Assembly: GCF_029948125.1 (NCBI RefSeq)
Contig: NZ_JASAMB010000015.1
Span: 1-64,000 of the forward strand
From: Catellatospora sp. KI3
Lineage (GTDB): Bacteria; Actinomycetota; Actinomycetes; Mycobacteriales; Micromonosporaceae
Length of the DNA stretch: 64,000 nucleotides
Direction of reading: 5' to 3'
The notes beneath the pieces are model-generated. The model did no database searches. It was given only the letters and a program-made list of their open reading frames with translations, and had not been told where the DNA came from. Of this stretch, positions 8,955 to 17,250 are shown in pieces. Made by a program: the position numbers and the translations under genes. How positions within the stretch are numbered: position 1 is the first letter of the stretch; the number at the start of each line of letters is the position of its first letter.

Positions 8955-9044
8955 GCCGACATCCCACCAGCCGGGCAGTGCGGGGTCAACCGTTACACGC
9001 GATCCCATCGTCCTTACGGACGATCCCGGCCTGGCTACGGTCGG

Positions 9045-9539
9045 CTAACCCGCCCTGGTCAACAGGGTTACCGGGGCTCCCTCGGCGGCGTAGCGGTACG
9101 GCTCCAGCTCGGCGTCCCAGGCGGTGCCCATCGCCTGGTCCAGGGCGTGCGCCAGGGCTTCGGGGCTGCGCGCGGACGCGATGATGCTGCGCAGGCGGTC
9201 CTCGCCGAGCTGGATGTCGCCCGCCGCGCCCATCGCCGCGCGGAACAGGCCGCGACCGGGCACGTGCATGAAGCGCTCGCCGTCCACGCCCTGGCTCGGC
9301 TCCTCGGTGATCTCGAACCGGAGCATCGGCCACTGGCGCAGCTCATGCGCGATCTCCGCCCCGCTGCCGGGGCGGCCGGACCAGCCGCACTCGGCCCGCC
9401 GGGCGCTGGGCTCGACGGGCTGCACGGTCCAGTGCAGGTTCACCGCGCCGCTTTTCAGGGCGCGCGAAATCGCCCACTCGACGTGAGGACACACGGCGAG
9501 CGGGCTCGAGTGGACGTGTACGACGCCACGCGTAGGCAC
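9045..9539 (-). CDS. DUF3145 family protein
   Basis: A 164 aa soluble protein of a family confined to actinobacteria (DUF3145), beginning MPTRGVVHVHSSPLAVCPHV. In other actinomycetes members of this family often lie close to the fab cluster, as here, but no function is established. GTG 9539 has a strong GGGAGG site 6 bases upstream. No membrane segment or known catalytic motif is visible. Confidence 0.8.
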   Translation of the reverse strand: MPTRGVVHVHSSPLAVCPHVEWAISRALKSGAVNLHWTVQPVEPSARRAECGWSGRPGSGAEIAHELRQWPMLRFEITEEPSQGVDGERFMHVPGRGLFRAAMGAAGDIQLGEDRLRSIIASARSPEALAHALDQAMGTAWDAELEPYRYAAEGAPVTLLTRAG

Positions 9540-9807
9540 GTTGACCTCCCGAGAGAACAGGCTCGTCTTCCCCTACGGCCTGGTGCCACGGACGATCTCC
9601 ACCATGATGACGGCTGGGGCGGATGTGGCGCCAGCGAATCGCGAAACTCGCCGGATGAATTGTCCGTGCGGGCCATCACCCGTGCGGCGGACGGTGTCGC
9701 GGGGGTGCCGCAGGGACGCCGGTCACCGGACGGCCCGCCGCCCGTCGAGGTCACCGGCGGTGTCGTGTAGAGTTGGCGGGTCAACCAGACTTTCCAAGGA
9801 GTACGTC

Positions 9808-10134
9808 GTGGCGAGCAACACCTCCAAGACCGCGCGCGCCTCAGTCCGGGCCGGTGAGGCCAAGGGTGGCGCGCTGAGCGTGCTCGGTGAGTTCAAGTAC
9901 CTCATCCCGCTGAACAACGGCAAGCACGCCTACGTTCGCAACCTCACCAACGGCAAGACCGTGCACCTGAGCACGTCGTCGGACGCCTTCGTCGAGGAGA
10001 TCCGCGTCCTGGCCGGTGCCGGCCACGCCGCCAAGATCCGGGCTGAGCTCGCCGCGCTGAACACCGCCCACCCGGGCCACGGCTGGGACGCCACCGAGAA
10101 GCGGCTGGCCGAGGCCGGCGTCTTCGGCGAGTGA
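9808..10134 (+). CDS. Small uncharacterised protein, likely highly expressed
   Basis: A 108 aa protein that I cannot assign to a family. It opens with a basic, Ala/Ser-rich tail (ASNTSKTARASVRAGEAKGG). A core follows (EFKYLIPLNNGKHAYVRNL, then GKTVHLST) that looks beta-rich, and a helical C-terminus. GTG 9808 follows AAGGAG. A possible -10 box, TAGAGT, is at 9768-9773, and a strong intrinsic terminator follows at 10177. Isolated gene, good ribosome site and terminator suggest robust expression. The basic tail could bind nucleic acid, but that is a guess. Confidence 0.8.
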   Translation: MASNTSKTARASVRAGEAKGGALSVLGEFKYLIPLNNGKHAYVRNLTNGKTVHLSTSSDAFVEEIRVLAGAGHAAKIRAELAALNTAHPGHGWDATEKRLAEAGVFGE

Positions 10135-10176
10135 GCTGTTCCAGGTCCGCCCGCGGCTGAGCCGCAGGACAACCTG

Positions 10177-10213
10177 AAAGCCCCGGTCACCTCGCGGTGA
10201 CCGGGGCTTTTTT
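10177..10213 (+). terminator. Intrinsic terminator with T-tract
   Basis: A perfect 15-base stem AAAGCCCCGGTCACC (10177-10191) pairs with GGTGACCGGGGCTTT around a TCGC loop and ends in six T. It terminates the small gene at 9808 and, read in reverse, could serve the carbonic anhydrase gene. Confidence 0.95.
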
Positions 10214-10249
10214 CATGCCCGTGGCAGGGCAGCTCAGTGGACGGGCCGC

Positions 10250-10882
10250 TCAGATCAGGCTGACCACGCCGGTGTCCAGGTCGTACACGGCGCCGACGAC
10301 CTGGACCCGGCCCTCGGCGACCGGGGCGGCCAGGCGTCCGGCGACGCGCAGCCGGTCGGCGGTGCGCTCGACGTGGCGGCGGATCGCGCCGGGAACCGCG
10401 TCCGGGTCGAGCGTGGTGACGGCCGGGGTGATCTCCTCGACCAGGTAGCCCAGGTAGCCGTCCGGACAGGACCCGCTGCGCACGGCCTCGACGGTGGCGG
10501 CCACGGCGCCGCACCGCTCGTGCCCGAGCACCAGGATCAGCGGGGCGTGCAGCTCGGTCACCGCGAACTCGACCGAGCCGATCACGGACCGGTCCAGCAC
10601 GTGGCCGCCGGAGCGCACCACGCAGATCGAGCCGAAGTTCTGGTCGAACACGGCCTCCAGCGGAACCCGCGAGTCGATGCATCCCACGACCACCGCGTAC
10701 GGCTCCTGGGTGCTGGAACGGGCGGCCGCCTCGCCGATGTGGTGGCCGTAACGGGGACGTCCCGCCGCGAACCGGCGGTTGCCCGCCAGCAGGTCTGCCA
10801 GCGCCTCAGCCGGTCCGGGGGCGCTAGGCCCGCGGTCGGGTGCGGTCTGGTGGATCGTCGGCGCAGTCTCGGACAGCGTCAT
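10250..10882 (-). CDS. Beta-class carbonic anhydrase
   Basis: A 210 aa cytoplasmic enzyme interconverting CO2 and bicarbonate. The zinc ligands of the beta class are present: Cys and the Asp-Arg dyad in VVGCIDSRVP, then His and Cys in GHERCGAV. Bicarbonate made here would feed acyl-CoA carboxylases such as the one at 5051. Single gene, convergent with the small gene at 9808. Confidence 0.93.
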   Translation of the reverse strand: MTLSETAPTIHQTAPDRGPSAPGPAEALADLLAGNRRFAAGRPRYGHHIGEAAARSSTQEPYAVVVGCIDSRVPLEAVFDQNFGSICVVRSGGHVLDRSVIGSVEFAVTELHAPLILVLGHERCGAVAATVEAVRSGSCPDGYLGYLVEEITPAVTTLDPDAVPGAIRRHVERTADRLRVAGRLAAPVAEGRVQVVGAVYDLDTGVVSLI

Positions 10883-11157
10883 GCGATCACTCTCGCTGGT
10901 CTGCCGCGCGCGCCGGAAGGTTACGCGAGGGTAGTGCGACGATTCTCACCAGCGCGGACCCCGAGCGCGTCGGGGCACGGGATCACCGGGCGCGGGGTCG
11001 CGGATCCGACTTACGGGAAACCCGGAGATTCGGATGATTCGCTGCTCCGGCGGTGTTGCCGCGTCCCACGGTCGGGTATCTTTCCAGCGGCGCCGACCCG
11101 TCGCGACCGCGACGATCGCGCAACGCGCGTTCCGCGCGGCCGTCGGAGGGGGTGCTC

Positions 11158-11859
11158 GTGGATACCGTGACCGCGTGGCTGGAGACCCTGCCGCCGATTC
11201 TGATCTACCTGATCGTCGGGCTGGTCATCGGCACCGAGAGCATGGGCATCCCGCTGCCCGGCGAGATCGTGCTGGTCAGCGCGTCGCTGCTGGCCGCGAC
11301 GACCGACTACGCATCGCCGTGGGGCGTGGCGATCGGCGCCGCGGTCGGCGCCATCGTGGGCGACTCCATCGGGTACGCCGTGGGCAAGCGCGGCGGCCGC
11401 CCGCTGCTGGAGCGCCTGGGCCGCCGGTTCCCCAAGCACCTCGGCCCGGCGCAGATCGCCCGCGCGGAGACCATGTTCGGGCGCTGGGGCACCTGGGCGG
11501 TGTTCTTCGGCCGGTTCGTGGCGCTGCTGCGCATCCTGGCCGGGCCGATGGCCGGGGCGCTGCGGGTGCCGTACCGCAGGTTCCTGGTCGCCAACGCGGC
11601 CGGCGGCATCACCTGGGCCTTCGGCACCACCTTCGCCATCTACGCGCTGGGCGCGGTGGCCGAGCACTGGATGAAGCGCTTCTCCTGGGCCGCCCTGGTC
11701 CTCGCGCTGGTCTTCGGACTGGGCTCCACCTGGTATCTCAAGCGCCGCGCCCACAAGCACGGGGCCGAGGAGAATCTGGCTGAGACGGTCGAACCGGACA
11801 TCGCGCTCGCGGAGGGCACCCCTGGCGCCGAGAAGCCGGCCAAGCAGCGGGTCGGCTGA
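11158..11859 (+). CDS. DedA family membrane protein
   Basis: A 233 aa inner-membrane protein with the DedA hallmarks: an N-terminal helix, then ESMGIPLPGEIVLV, a second hydrophobic segment (AIGAAVGAIVGDSIGY) and FGRFVALLRILAGPMAGALR with its conserved arginines. DedA proteins include lipid scramblases/flippases for undecaprenyl phosphate and phosphatidylethanolamine. The C-terminal 40 residues are charged and cytoplasmic. GTG 11158 follows GGAGGGGGTGC; an earlier in-frame start at 11053 would add an Arg-rich stretch and is unlikely. Confidence 0.88.
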   Translation: MDTVTAWLETLPPILIYLIVGLVIGTESMGIPLPGEIVLVSASLLAATTDYASPWGVAIGAAVGAIVGDSIGYAVGKRGGRPLLERLGRRFPKHLGPAQIARAETMFGRWGTWAVFFGRFVALLRILAGPMAGALRVPYRRFLVANAAGGITWAFGTTFAIYALGAVAEHWMKRFSWAALVLALVFGLGSTWYLKRRAHKHGAEENLAETVEPDIALAEGTPGAEKPAKQRVG

Positions 11860-11913
11860 CCTCCAGCCTATCGGGTGCCACCACCGGCCGCATCGCCCCG
11901 GTGATCGATCTTC

Positions 11914-11934
11914 GGTACGGGGCGAGCCCGTACC
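11914..11934. promoter_or_regulatory. Palindrome upstream of the HelD gene
   Basis: Perfect 8-base arms GGTACGGG and CCCGTACC around GCGAG, 37 bases before the ATG at 11972. It could be an operator or a leader hairpin. It does not resemble the rifamycin-associated element known upstream of some helR genes. Confidence 0.4.
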
Positions 11935-11971
11935 CTATCGGGGCACCTTTTGCCCGCGGCCCGGGAGACCC

Positions 11972-14185
11972 ATGTCTGACAACACCCTGCACGAAGAGAT
12001 CGCCTCAGAGCAGCAGCACGTGGACCGGGTGTATGCCCGGCTCGCCGGGCTGCGCGCCGAGGCGGCGCAGGCCGAGGCCGACGGCTACCAGCTCGCCCGC
12101 GTCGGCAACTACGGCGCGCTGGTCGAGCGGGACGCGATGGTCTTCCACGCGGCCCGGCGCCGCCACACCTTCGACGCCGAGCACGAGGGCCTGGTCTTCG
12201 GACGGCTCGACCTGCACCCGGATGTGCTGCGGGCGGAGCCCGGCGAGGCGGAGACCGATCCGGAGGCCGCCGGCTGGGACGAGCGGCCGCGCTACATCGG
12301 CCGCCTCGGCGTACGCACCGAGCAGGCCGAGCCGCTCCTGATCGACTGGCGCGCCCCGGCCGCCGCCGCGTTCTACCGGGCCACGGCGGCGCAGCCGCTC
12401 GGGGTGATCCGCCGCCGCATGATCTCGTCGTTCGGCGAGAAGGTCACCGGCATCGAGGACGACCTGCTCGACCCGGCCAACGCGCCCGAGAACATGACCG
12501 TGATCGGCGACGGGGCGCTGCTGGCGGCGCTCAGCCGGGCCAAGGGCACCGGCATGCGCGACATCGTCGCGACCATCCAGCACGAGCAGGACCTGGCCAT
12601 CCGCTCCCCCGCGTCCGGGGTGACCCTGGTCGAGGGCGGCCCCGGCACCGGCAAGACGGCGGTGGCGCTGCACCGCGCCGCATACCTGCTCTACGCCGAC
12701 CGGGCCCGGTTCGCCGGGGGCGGCGTCCTGATCGTGGGCCCGTCGCCGGTGTTCGTGGAGTACATCGAGACGGTGCTGCCCGCCCTGGGCGAGGACTCGG
12801 CGACCCTCAGGTCCACCGGGCAGCTCGTCGTGGGCGTCAACGCCACCCGGGAGGAGACGGCCGCGGTACGGGCGGTCAAGGGCTCGCTGCGGATGCGCCG
12901 GGTGCTGCGCCGCGCGGCCGAGGACGCCCCGCCGAGCAACCCCGACGGCCTGCGCATCCGCTACCGCGGCGAGTGGCTGGTGCTCACCCGGCAGCAGGGC
13001 GAGGAGATCCGGCGCCGGGTCGGTCGCGGCAACCGCCGCAACGAGATCCGCGCCAAGGCGTTCGGCGCGGTGCTGGACCTGCTCTGGCAGCAGGCCAAGC
13101 CGAAACTGGCCCGGCTGGAGCAGTCGCGCTTCGACGAGGAGCTGACCGAGCACGAGGGCTTCCGCGACTTCCTCAAGGCGTGGTGGCCGATCGTGTCGCC
13201 GCTCAGCGTGCTGGGCTGGCTGGGCGACCCGCGCCGGCTGCGCCGCTACGCCGAGGGCACGCTCTCCGGCGAGGAGCAGCGCCAGCTCGTCCGCGCGCTG
13301 GCGCCGCTGCGCGAGCAGGGCCCGAGCATCGACGACGTGCCGCTGCTGGACGAGCTGAAGGAACTGGTCGGCACGCAGCCGGTGCCCAAGCGGCGGCGCC
13401 GGGAGGCGTACACGGTGGGCGGGGTGCGCGAGGTCGCCACGGCGTACGAGCGGGCCCGCGCCAGCCTGGCCGCCGACCCGCGCGAGCGCGACTACCGCGA
13501 CTACGCGCACGTGGTGGTCGACGAGGCGCAGGACGTGACCCCGATGCAGTGGCGCATGATCGGCCGCCGGGGCCACGCGGCCAGCTGGACCGTCGTCGGC
13601 GACCCGGCCCAGACGGCCTGGATCGGCGACCCGCGCGAGCCCGCCCGCGCCCGGGACGAGGCGCTGGGCGGCCGCAAGCGGCACCCGCACCGGCTGACCA
13701 CCAACTACCGCAACTCCACCGAGATCTTCGAGGTCGCCGCCGAGGTGATCCGGCAGGTCTCGCCGGACCTGCCGCTGCCGAAGGCGGTGCGCAGCACCGG
13801 CATCGCCCCGGTGCACCACGTGGTCGAGCCGTCGGAGCTGGAGCGGGCGGTGCGCGCGGCGGTTGCGGCGCAGCTGGGCGAGGTCGAGGGCACGGTCGGC
13901 GTGATCACCGCCGACGCGCGGGTCCGCGCCCGGGTCCGCGACTGGCTGGCCGAGCACGCGCAGGAGCGGCTGCGGGTGGTCACCGCACTGGAGGCCAAGG
14001 GGATGGAGTACGACGGCGTCGTGCTCGTGGAGCCCGCCGCGATCACCGGCAACATCGACGCGGGCCGCCGCACCCTGTACGTCGCCCTCTCCCGCGCCAC
14101 CCAACGCCTGGTCACCGTCGCCACCCAGCCCTGGCGCCGACCAGCGCCGACGAGCGCGGAGCAGGGCACCCCCGGCCCCGCTTAG
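11972..14185 (+). CDS. HelD-family helicase-like ATPase (RNA polymerase recycling factor)
   Basis: A 737 aa superfamily 1 ATPase of the HelD family. The N-terminal coiled arm (residues 1-70) is followed by the HelD signature RYIGRLGVRTEQAEPLLIDW. Helicase motifs follow: Walker A EGGPGTGKTAVALHR, Walker B VVVDEAQDVTPMQW, motif III VVGDPAQTAWIGDP, motif IV TTNYRNSTEIFEV, and VALEA/VALSRATQRL-type motifs V and VI. HelD proteins bind RNA polymerase and pull it off DNA; in some actinobacteria they also confer rifamycin tolerance. The gene stands alone, and a palindromic repeat starts at its stop codon. Confidence 0.9.
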   Translation: MSDNTLHEEIASEQQHVDRVYARLAGLRAEAAQAEADGYQLARVGNYGALVERDAMVFHAARRRHTFDAEHEGLVFGRLDLHPDVLRAEPGEAETDPEAAGWDERPRYIGRLGVRTEQAEPLLIDWRAPAAAAFYRATAAQPLGVIRRRMISSFGEKVTGIEDDLLDPANAPENMTVIGDGALLAALSRAKGTGMRDIVATIQHEQDLAIRSPASGVTLVEGGPGTGKTAVALHRAAYLLYADRARFAGGGVLIVGPSPVFVEYIETVLPALGEDSATLRSTGQLVVGVNATREETAAVRAVKGSLRMRRVLRRAAEDAPPSNPDGLRIRYRGEWLVLTRQQGEEIRRRVGRGNRRNEIRAKAFGAVLDLLWQQAKPKLARLEQSRFDEELTEHEGFRDFLKAWWPIVSPLSVLGWLGDPRRLRRYAEGTLSGEEQRQLVRALAPLREQGPSIDDVPLLDELKELVGTQPVPKRRRREAYTVGGVREVATAYERARASLAADPRERDYRDYAHVVVDEAQDVTPMQWRMIGRRGHAASWTVVGDPAQTAWIGDPREPARARDEALGGRKRHPHRLTTNYRNSTEIFEVAAEVIRQVSPDLPLPKAVRSTGIAPVHHVVEPSELERAVRAAVAAQLGEVEGTVGVITADARVRARVRDWLAEHAQERLRVVTALEAKGMEYDGVVLVEPAAITGNIDAGRRTLYVALSRATQRLVTVATQPWRRPAPTSAEQGTPGPA

Positions 14186-14262
14186 CATTGACGCTGGCCT
14201 ATCCAGAGCATGTTTTTCGCGAAACCGTCTCCCAGATAGGCCAGCGTCAATTTCAAGGCGGC
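14183..14262. repeat. Dispersed palindrome, TTGACGCTGGCCTATC family (copy 1)
   Basis: Perfect 16-base arms TTGACGCTGGCCTATC (14188-14203) and its reverse complement (14235-14250) surround a 31-base centre, itself partly paired. It begins within the helD-like stop codon and ends before the convergent gene at 14264. Homologous copies are at 23671, 41684 and 56301. Confidence 0.92.
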
Positions 14263-14263
14263 G

Positions 14264-15535
14264 TCACCAGTCGGAGTTGGTGCCGCCCAGGCCCAGCCGG
14301 ACCTGGTCGAACTCGTTGCCGTCGTTGTCGTCGGTGAAAGTGAGCGAGATCTCGCCCCACGGGGAGACGGCGACGGCACCCTGCTCCTGGCGGCCGGTGG
14401 TGGTGTCGGTGTACGACTGCGCCGCCAGGCGACCGGCCGTGGTGCCGTCGGGGTTGTAGCCCCGCGCCCACACGTCCAGCCCGTTGGCCGGGACCGTCCA
14501 GGCGACCACGGTGTTGGCCTGGTCGTCGATGCCGACGCTGGGCGAGATCGCCCCGGCCCCGGTGGACACCTCCACGTCGGCGTGCCGGGCGGTGCCGTCC
14601 GCCTTGAACGAGCGCGCCCACACCCCGGCGGTGCCGGTGTGGTCGGACTCCCAGGCGATGGCGAAGTCCCCGGCGAAGTCCGCCGCGATCGAGGCGTGCC
14701 ACTGCTGGTTGCCGCCGTTGACGTTGGCGGAGCGGCGGGTCAGGTTGACCGCGCCGTTGGCCTTGGCCAGGCGGACCAGGCCGATCTGGTAGAACCCGTT
14801 GGCGTCGGAGTCCTCGTCCCAGACCACGAGCGCGTCGCCGGAGGCGGCGACGGCGACGTCGGGGCGGTGGTGGGTGCCGGTGGTCTGGCTGGCGGCCACC
14901 TCGTACGCCTTGGTGGTGACGTTGGTGTAGCCCGCCGCCCGGACCGTGGACACGGTCGCGCCCTCGGCGATGTTCTCCCAGACCACGGTGAAGGCGACAG
15001 CGGCGGCGCTGCCCGGGGTGCCGTCGGGGTCGACCGCCACCTTCGGCACGATCTGCTGCCCGCCGGTGTCGGCGTTGGCGCGGCCGGAGCCGAGCACGGT
15101 GCCTGTCGGCCCGACCACCTGGTACGGCACGTTGAAGAACCCGTTGCCGTCCGGGTCGTCGGCCCAGACCACGACCGCGTTGCCCTTGTCGTCCAGGCCC
15201 ACGTCCGGGGTGATGTGCTTCCAGTTCGTGCCGGCGGTGCCGCCGGTGGACAGCTTCTTCTCGTAGACGGCGGCGCCGTCCTTGAACAGCCGCAGCCAGA
15301 TGTCGGAGTGGCTGCTGTCGGCCGGGGTGGCCGTGTCGCGGTCGTCCTCCCAGACCACGGCGGTGTAGCCGGTGCGGTTGGCGGCGACGGCGGCGCCGTC
15401 CTGGTCGCCGGTGGCGACGCTGTTGGCGGTCGACCAGGTGACGGTGGCGGGCGCCGCGTGCGCCGGGGCGGCCGCGGCCAGGCTCAGTGCGGCGGCGGTC
15501 GCACTGACCGCGGCGAGGGATGCGAGGCGGTTCAT
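14264..15535 (-). CDS. Secreted repeat protein, probably a beta-propeller
   Basis: A 423 aa exported protein with a clear Sec signal peptide ending APAHA. The mature part is built of about six or seven units with the pattern (D/A)-V-G-L/V-DD-x-G-(N/D)-A-V-V-V-W-(A/D)-(D/E)-D-x-D-x-N-G-F, for example NAVVVWADDPDGNGFF and DALVVWDEDSDANGFYQI. That resembles blades of sialidase/FG-GAP-type propellers. The Asp-rich turns may bind calcium. No catalytic motif is recognised. It starts 13 bases after the phoD stop, so the two are likely co-transcribed. Confidence 0.65.
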   Translation of the reverse strand: MNRLASLAAVSATAAALSLAAAAPAHAAPATVTWSTANSVATGDQDGAAVAANRTGYTAVVWEDDRDTATPADSSHSDIWLRLFKDGAAVYEKKLSTGGTAGTNWKHITPDVGLDDKGNAVVVWADDPDGNGFFNVPYQVVGPTGTVLGSGRANADTGGQQIVPKVAVDPDGTPGSAAAVAFTVVWENIAEGATVSTVRAAGYTNVTTKAYEVAASQTTGTHHRPDVAVAASGDALVVWDEDSDANGFYQIGLVRLAKANGAVNLTRRSANVNGGNQQWHASIAADFAGDFAIAWESDHTGTAGVWARSFKADGTARHADVEVSTGAGAISPSVGIDDQANTVVAWTVPANGLDVWARGYNPDGTTAGRLAAQSYTDTTTGRQEQGAVAVSPWGEISLTFTDDNDGNEFDQVRLGLGGTNSDW

Positions 15536-15548
15536 GGTCCGGCTTCTC

Positions 15549-17090
15549 CTATATCTGCTGCAGGCCGGGCTGGCCGTCGTTGATGACGTACGAGCGCAGC
15601 GTGGTCACCGGCGCGCCGTGCTCGGTGACGGTGGCCACCGAGCGGAAGTCGGCCCGGACCTGGCTCGGGCTGATCGTGGTCAGCGTGTAGCCCCGCCGCG
15701 CCGAGTAGAACTTGAGGTGCGGGTTCGTGGCGACGTCCGGGATGGTGGTGGTGGCCGAGCCGTCGCCGCCCGAGGTGATCGAGGTGCAGACCAGCTCCGT
15801 GCCGATGGTGGCCGAGTTGGCGTTGGCGTAGTCGGCCTTGAGGTTGTTGGCCCAGGCCGCGTGCACGTCGCCGGTGAGCACCAGCGGGTTGCGCACCTGC
15901 CGGTCGAGCCAGCCCTGCTGGATCCGGCTGCGCGAGGCGCGGTAGCCGTCCCAGGCGTCCATGCTGGACGCGCCCGAGGCGTCGAAGCGGCGGGCGAAGA
16001 AGACCTGCTGGCCGAGGATGTCCCAGGTGCCGTAGTGCTGGGCCAGGCCGTCGAGCAGCCAGGCCTCCTGCGCGGCGCCGGTCAGACTGCGGGTGGCCAG
16101 GTCGGCGTCGGCGCAGACCTTCCAGCCGTCGCCGCAGGCCTGGTCGCTGCGGAACTGGCGGGTGTCGAGCATGTGGAAGGTGGCCAGGTTGCCCCAGCGG
16201 ATGCGGCGGTACAGCGGAATGCTGTTGCCGGTCGGCGCCTGGGCGGGCCGCAGCGGCATGTTCTCGTAGTACGCCCGGTAGGCGTCGGTGCGGCGCTGGG
16301 TCCACTGCGCGGCGGTCAGCGCGGGGCTGCTGTCGTTGCGGACCATGTTGGCGTAGTTGTTCTCGACCTCGTGGTCGTCGGGCACCACCAGCCACGGCGC
16401 GACGGCGTGCGCGGCCTGCAGGTCCGGGTCGGACTTGTAGAGGGCGTACCGGCGGCGGTAGTCGGCCAGCGACACGATCTCGCTGCCCACGTGCTCGCGG
16501 ACCGAGCCGGCGGTGGCGGCGTCCTCGTAGATGTAGTCGCCGAGGTGCAGGATCAGGCCGGGGTTGTCCTCGGCCAGGCGCCGGTAGGCGGTGTAGTAGC
16601 CCGACTCGTAGTGCGCGCAGGAGGCGAAGGCCATCACCAGGTCGCGGCCGAAGGTGCCGGCGGCCGGGGCGGTGCGGGTGCGCCCGACCGGCGAGATGTG
16701 GCCCTGGGCGCGGAAGCGGTAGTAGTAGTCGCTGTCGGGGTTCAGGCCGCCCGCGACCACGTGTACCGAGTGGGCGTCGGCGTAGCGGGCGGTCACCGTG
16801 CCGGAGGCGACCAGCGTGCCGAAGGCGGCGCTGGTGGAGACCTGCCAGTCGACGGCGACGTCGGCGTTGGGCATGCCGCCCTGGCCGTCGGCGTTCAGCG
16901 GGGTCGGCGCCAGGCGGGTCCACAGGACCACGCTGCCCGCGTCGGGCTCACCGGAGGCGACGCCGAGCTTGAAAGGGAACGGGGCGGCGGCGTACGCGAG
17001 GCTGCCGGCGGTTAGCGCGGACCCGACTGTGGCGAGTCCACCCAGGACGAATGTGCGACGACCGAGGGGGTTCATGGGCCGTAGATTCAT
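15549..17090 (-). CDS. phoD: Alkaline phosphatase D (PhoD family), Tat-exported
   Basis: A 513 aa secreted phosphomonoesterase/phosphodiesterase. The N-terminus RRTFVLGGLA is a twin-arginine signal, followed by a hydrophobic run ending AYA. Metal-site motifs of PhoD are present: VASGEP early, FASCAHYESGYY, HLGDYIYED, VPDDHEVENNY and LTGDVHAAW. These place Ca2+/Fe3+ in the active centre of known PhoD enzymes. ATG 17090 is used; ATG 17075 is an alternative that keeps the whole signal. A possible PHO box lies just upstream. Confidence 0.9.
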   Translation of the reverse strand: MNLRPMNPLGRRTFVLGGLATVGSALTAGSLAYAAAPFPFKLGVASGEPDAGSVVLWTRLAPTPLNADGQGGMPNADVAVDWQVSTSAAFGTLVASGTVTARYADAHSVHVVAGGLNPDSDYYYRFRAQGHISPVGRTRTAPAAGTFGRDLVMAFASCAHYESGYYTAYRRLAEDNPGLILHLGDYIYEDAATAGSVREHVGSEIVSLADYRRRYALYKSDPDLQAAHAVAPWLVVPDDHEVENNYANMVRNDSSPALTAAQWTQRRTDAYRAYYENMPLRPAQAPTGNSIPLYRRIRWGNLATFHMLDTRQFRSDQACGDGWKVCADADLATRSLTGAAQEAWLLDGLAQHYGTWDILGQQVFFARRFDASGASSMDAWDGYRASRSRIQQGWLDRQVRNPLVLTGDVHAAWANNLKADYANANSATIGTELVCTSITSGGDGSATTTIPDVATNPHLKFYSARRGYTLTTISPSQVRADFRSVATVTEHGAPVTTLRSYVINDGQPGLQQI

Positions 17091-17099
17091 TGATACATA

Positions 17100-17126
17100 T
17101 GAACATAATCTTGAACCCAGGTGAAT
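17100..17126 (-). promoter_or_regulatory. Possible PHO box upstream of phoD
   Basis: Read on the minus strand there are three GTTCA-like units, ATTCACC, GTTCAAG and GTTCATA, starting at 17126, 17116 and 17104. Streptomyces PhoP boxes are GTTCACC-type direct repeats every 11 bases. Here the spacing is 10 and 12, so the match is imperfect. Confidence 0.35.
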
Positions 17127-17176
17127 CCAGAATGTCTATGAAAACTCCAGATCGGCCACAGAAGTACTACACGCGC

Positions 17177-17220
17177 GAAGGGCGTCTCCGCTTCATGTTG
17201 CGAAAGCGGAAACGCCCTTC
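17177..17220 (-). terminator. Hairpin downstream of the GH42 gene
   Basis: GAAGGGCGT-TCCGCTT pairs with AAGCGGA-ACGCCCTTC, a 16-bp stem with one mismatch and a 10-base loop. It lies about 30 bases past the beta-galactosidase stop and lacks a T-run. It probably ends that transcript and shields the divergent phoD promoter. Confidence 0.7.
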
Positions 17221-17250
17221 ACCACCTGCGGCGGCGTGACCTGCGCGTCT

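Noticed and set aside
7179-9770. Very long open frame (863 codons) on the plus strand opposite the GH3 and DUF3145 genes
   Set aside because: Composition is a Gly/Arg/Val/Ala-rich antisense shadow with no motif; both genes on the other strand have clear catalytic or family features.
11860-11971. Rifamycin-associated element before the HelD gene
   Set aside because: The expected GGGGCTTGC-type inverted repeat is absent; the palindrome there has a different sequence.
14188-14250. Similar peptides (LTLAYPE..WIGQRQF) encoded in all four CTGGCCTAT palindromes
   Set aside because: They arise only because the repeat DNA is similar; frames lack starts and ribosome sites.
17132-17239. Short basic 35-codon frame between phoD and GH42
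   Set aside because: It runs through the hairpin at 17177-17220, has no ribosome site and is better explained by the terminator.
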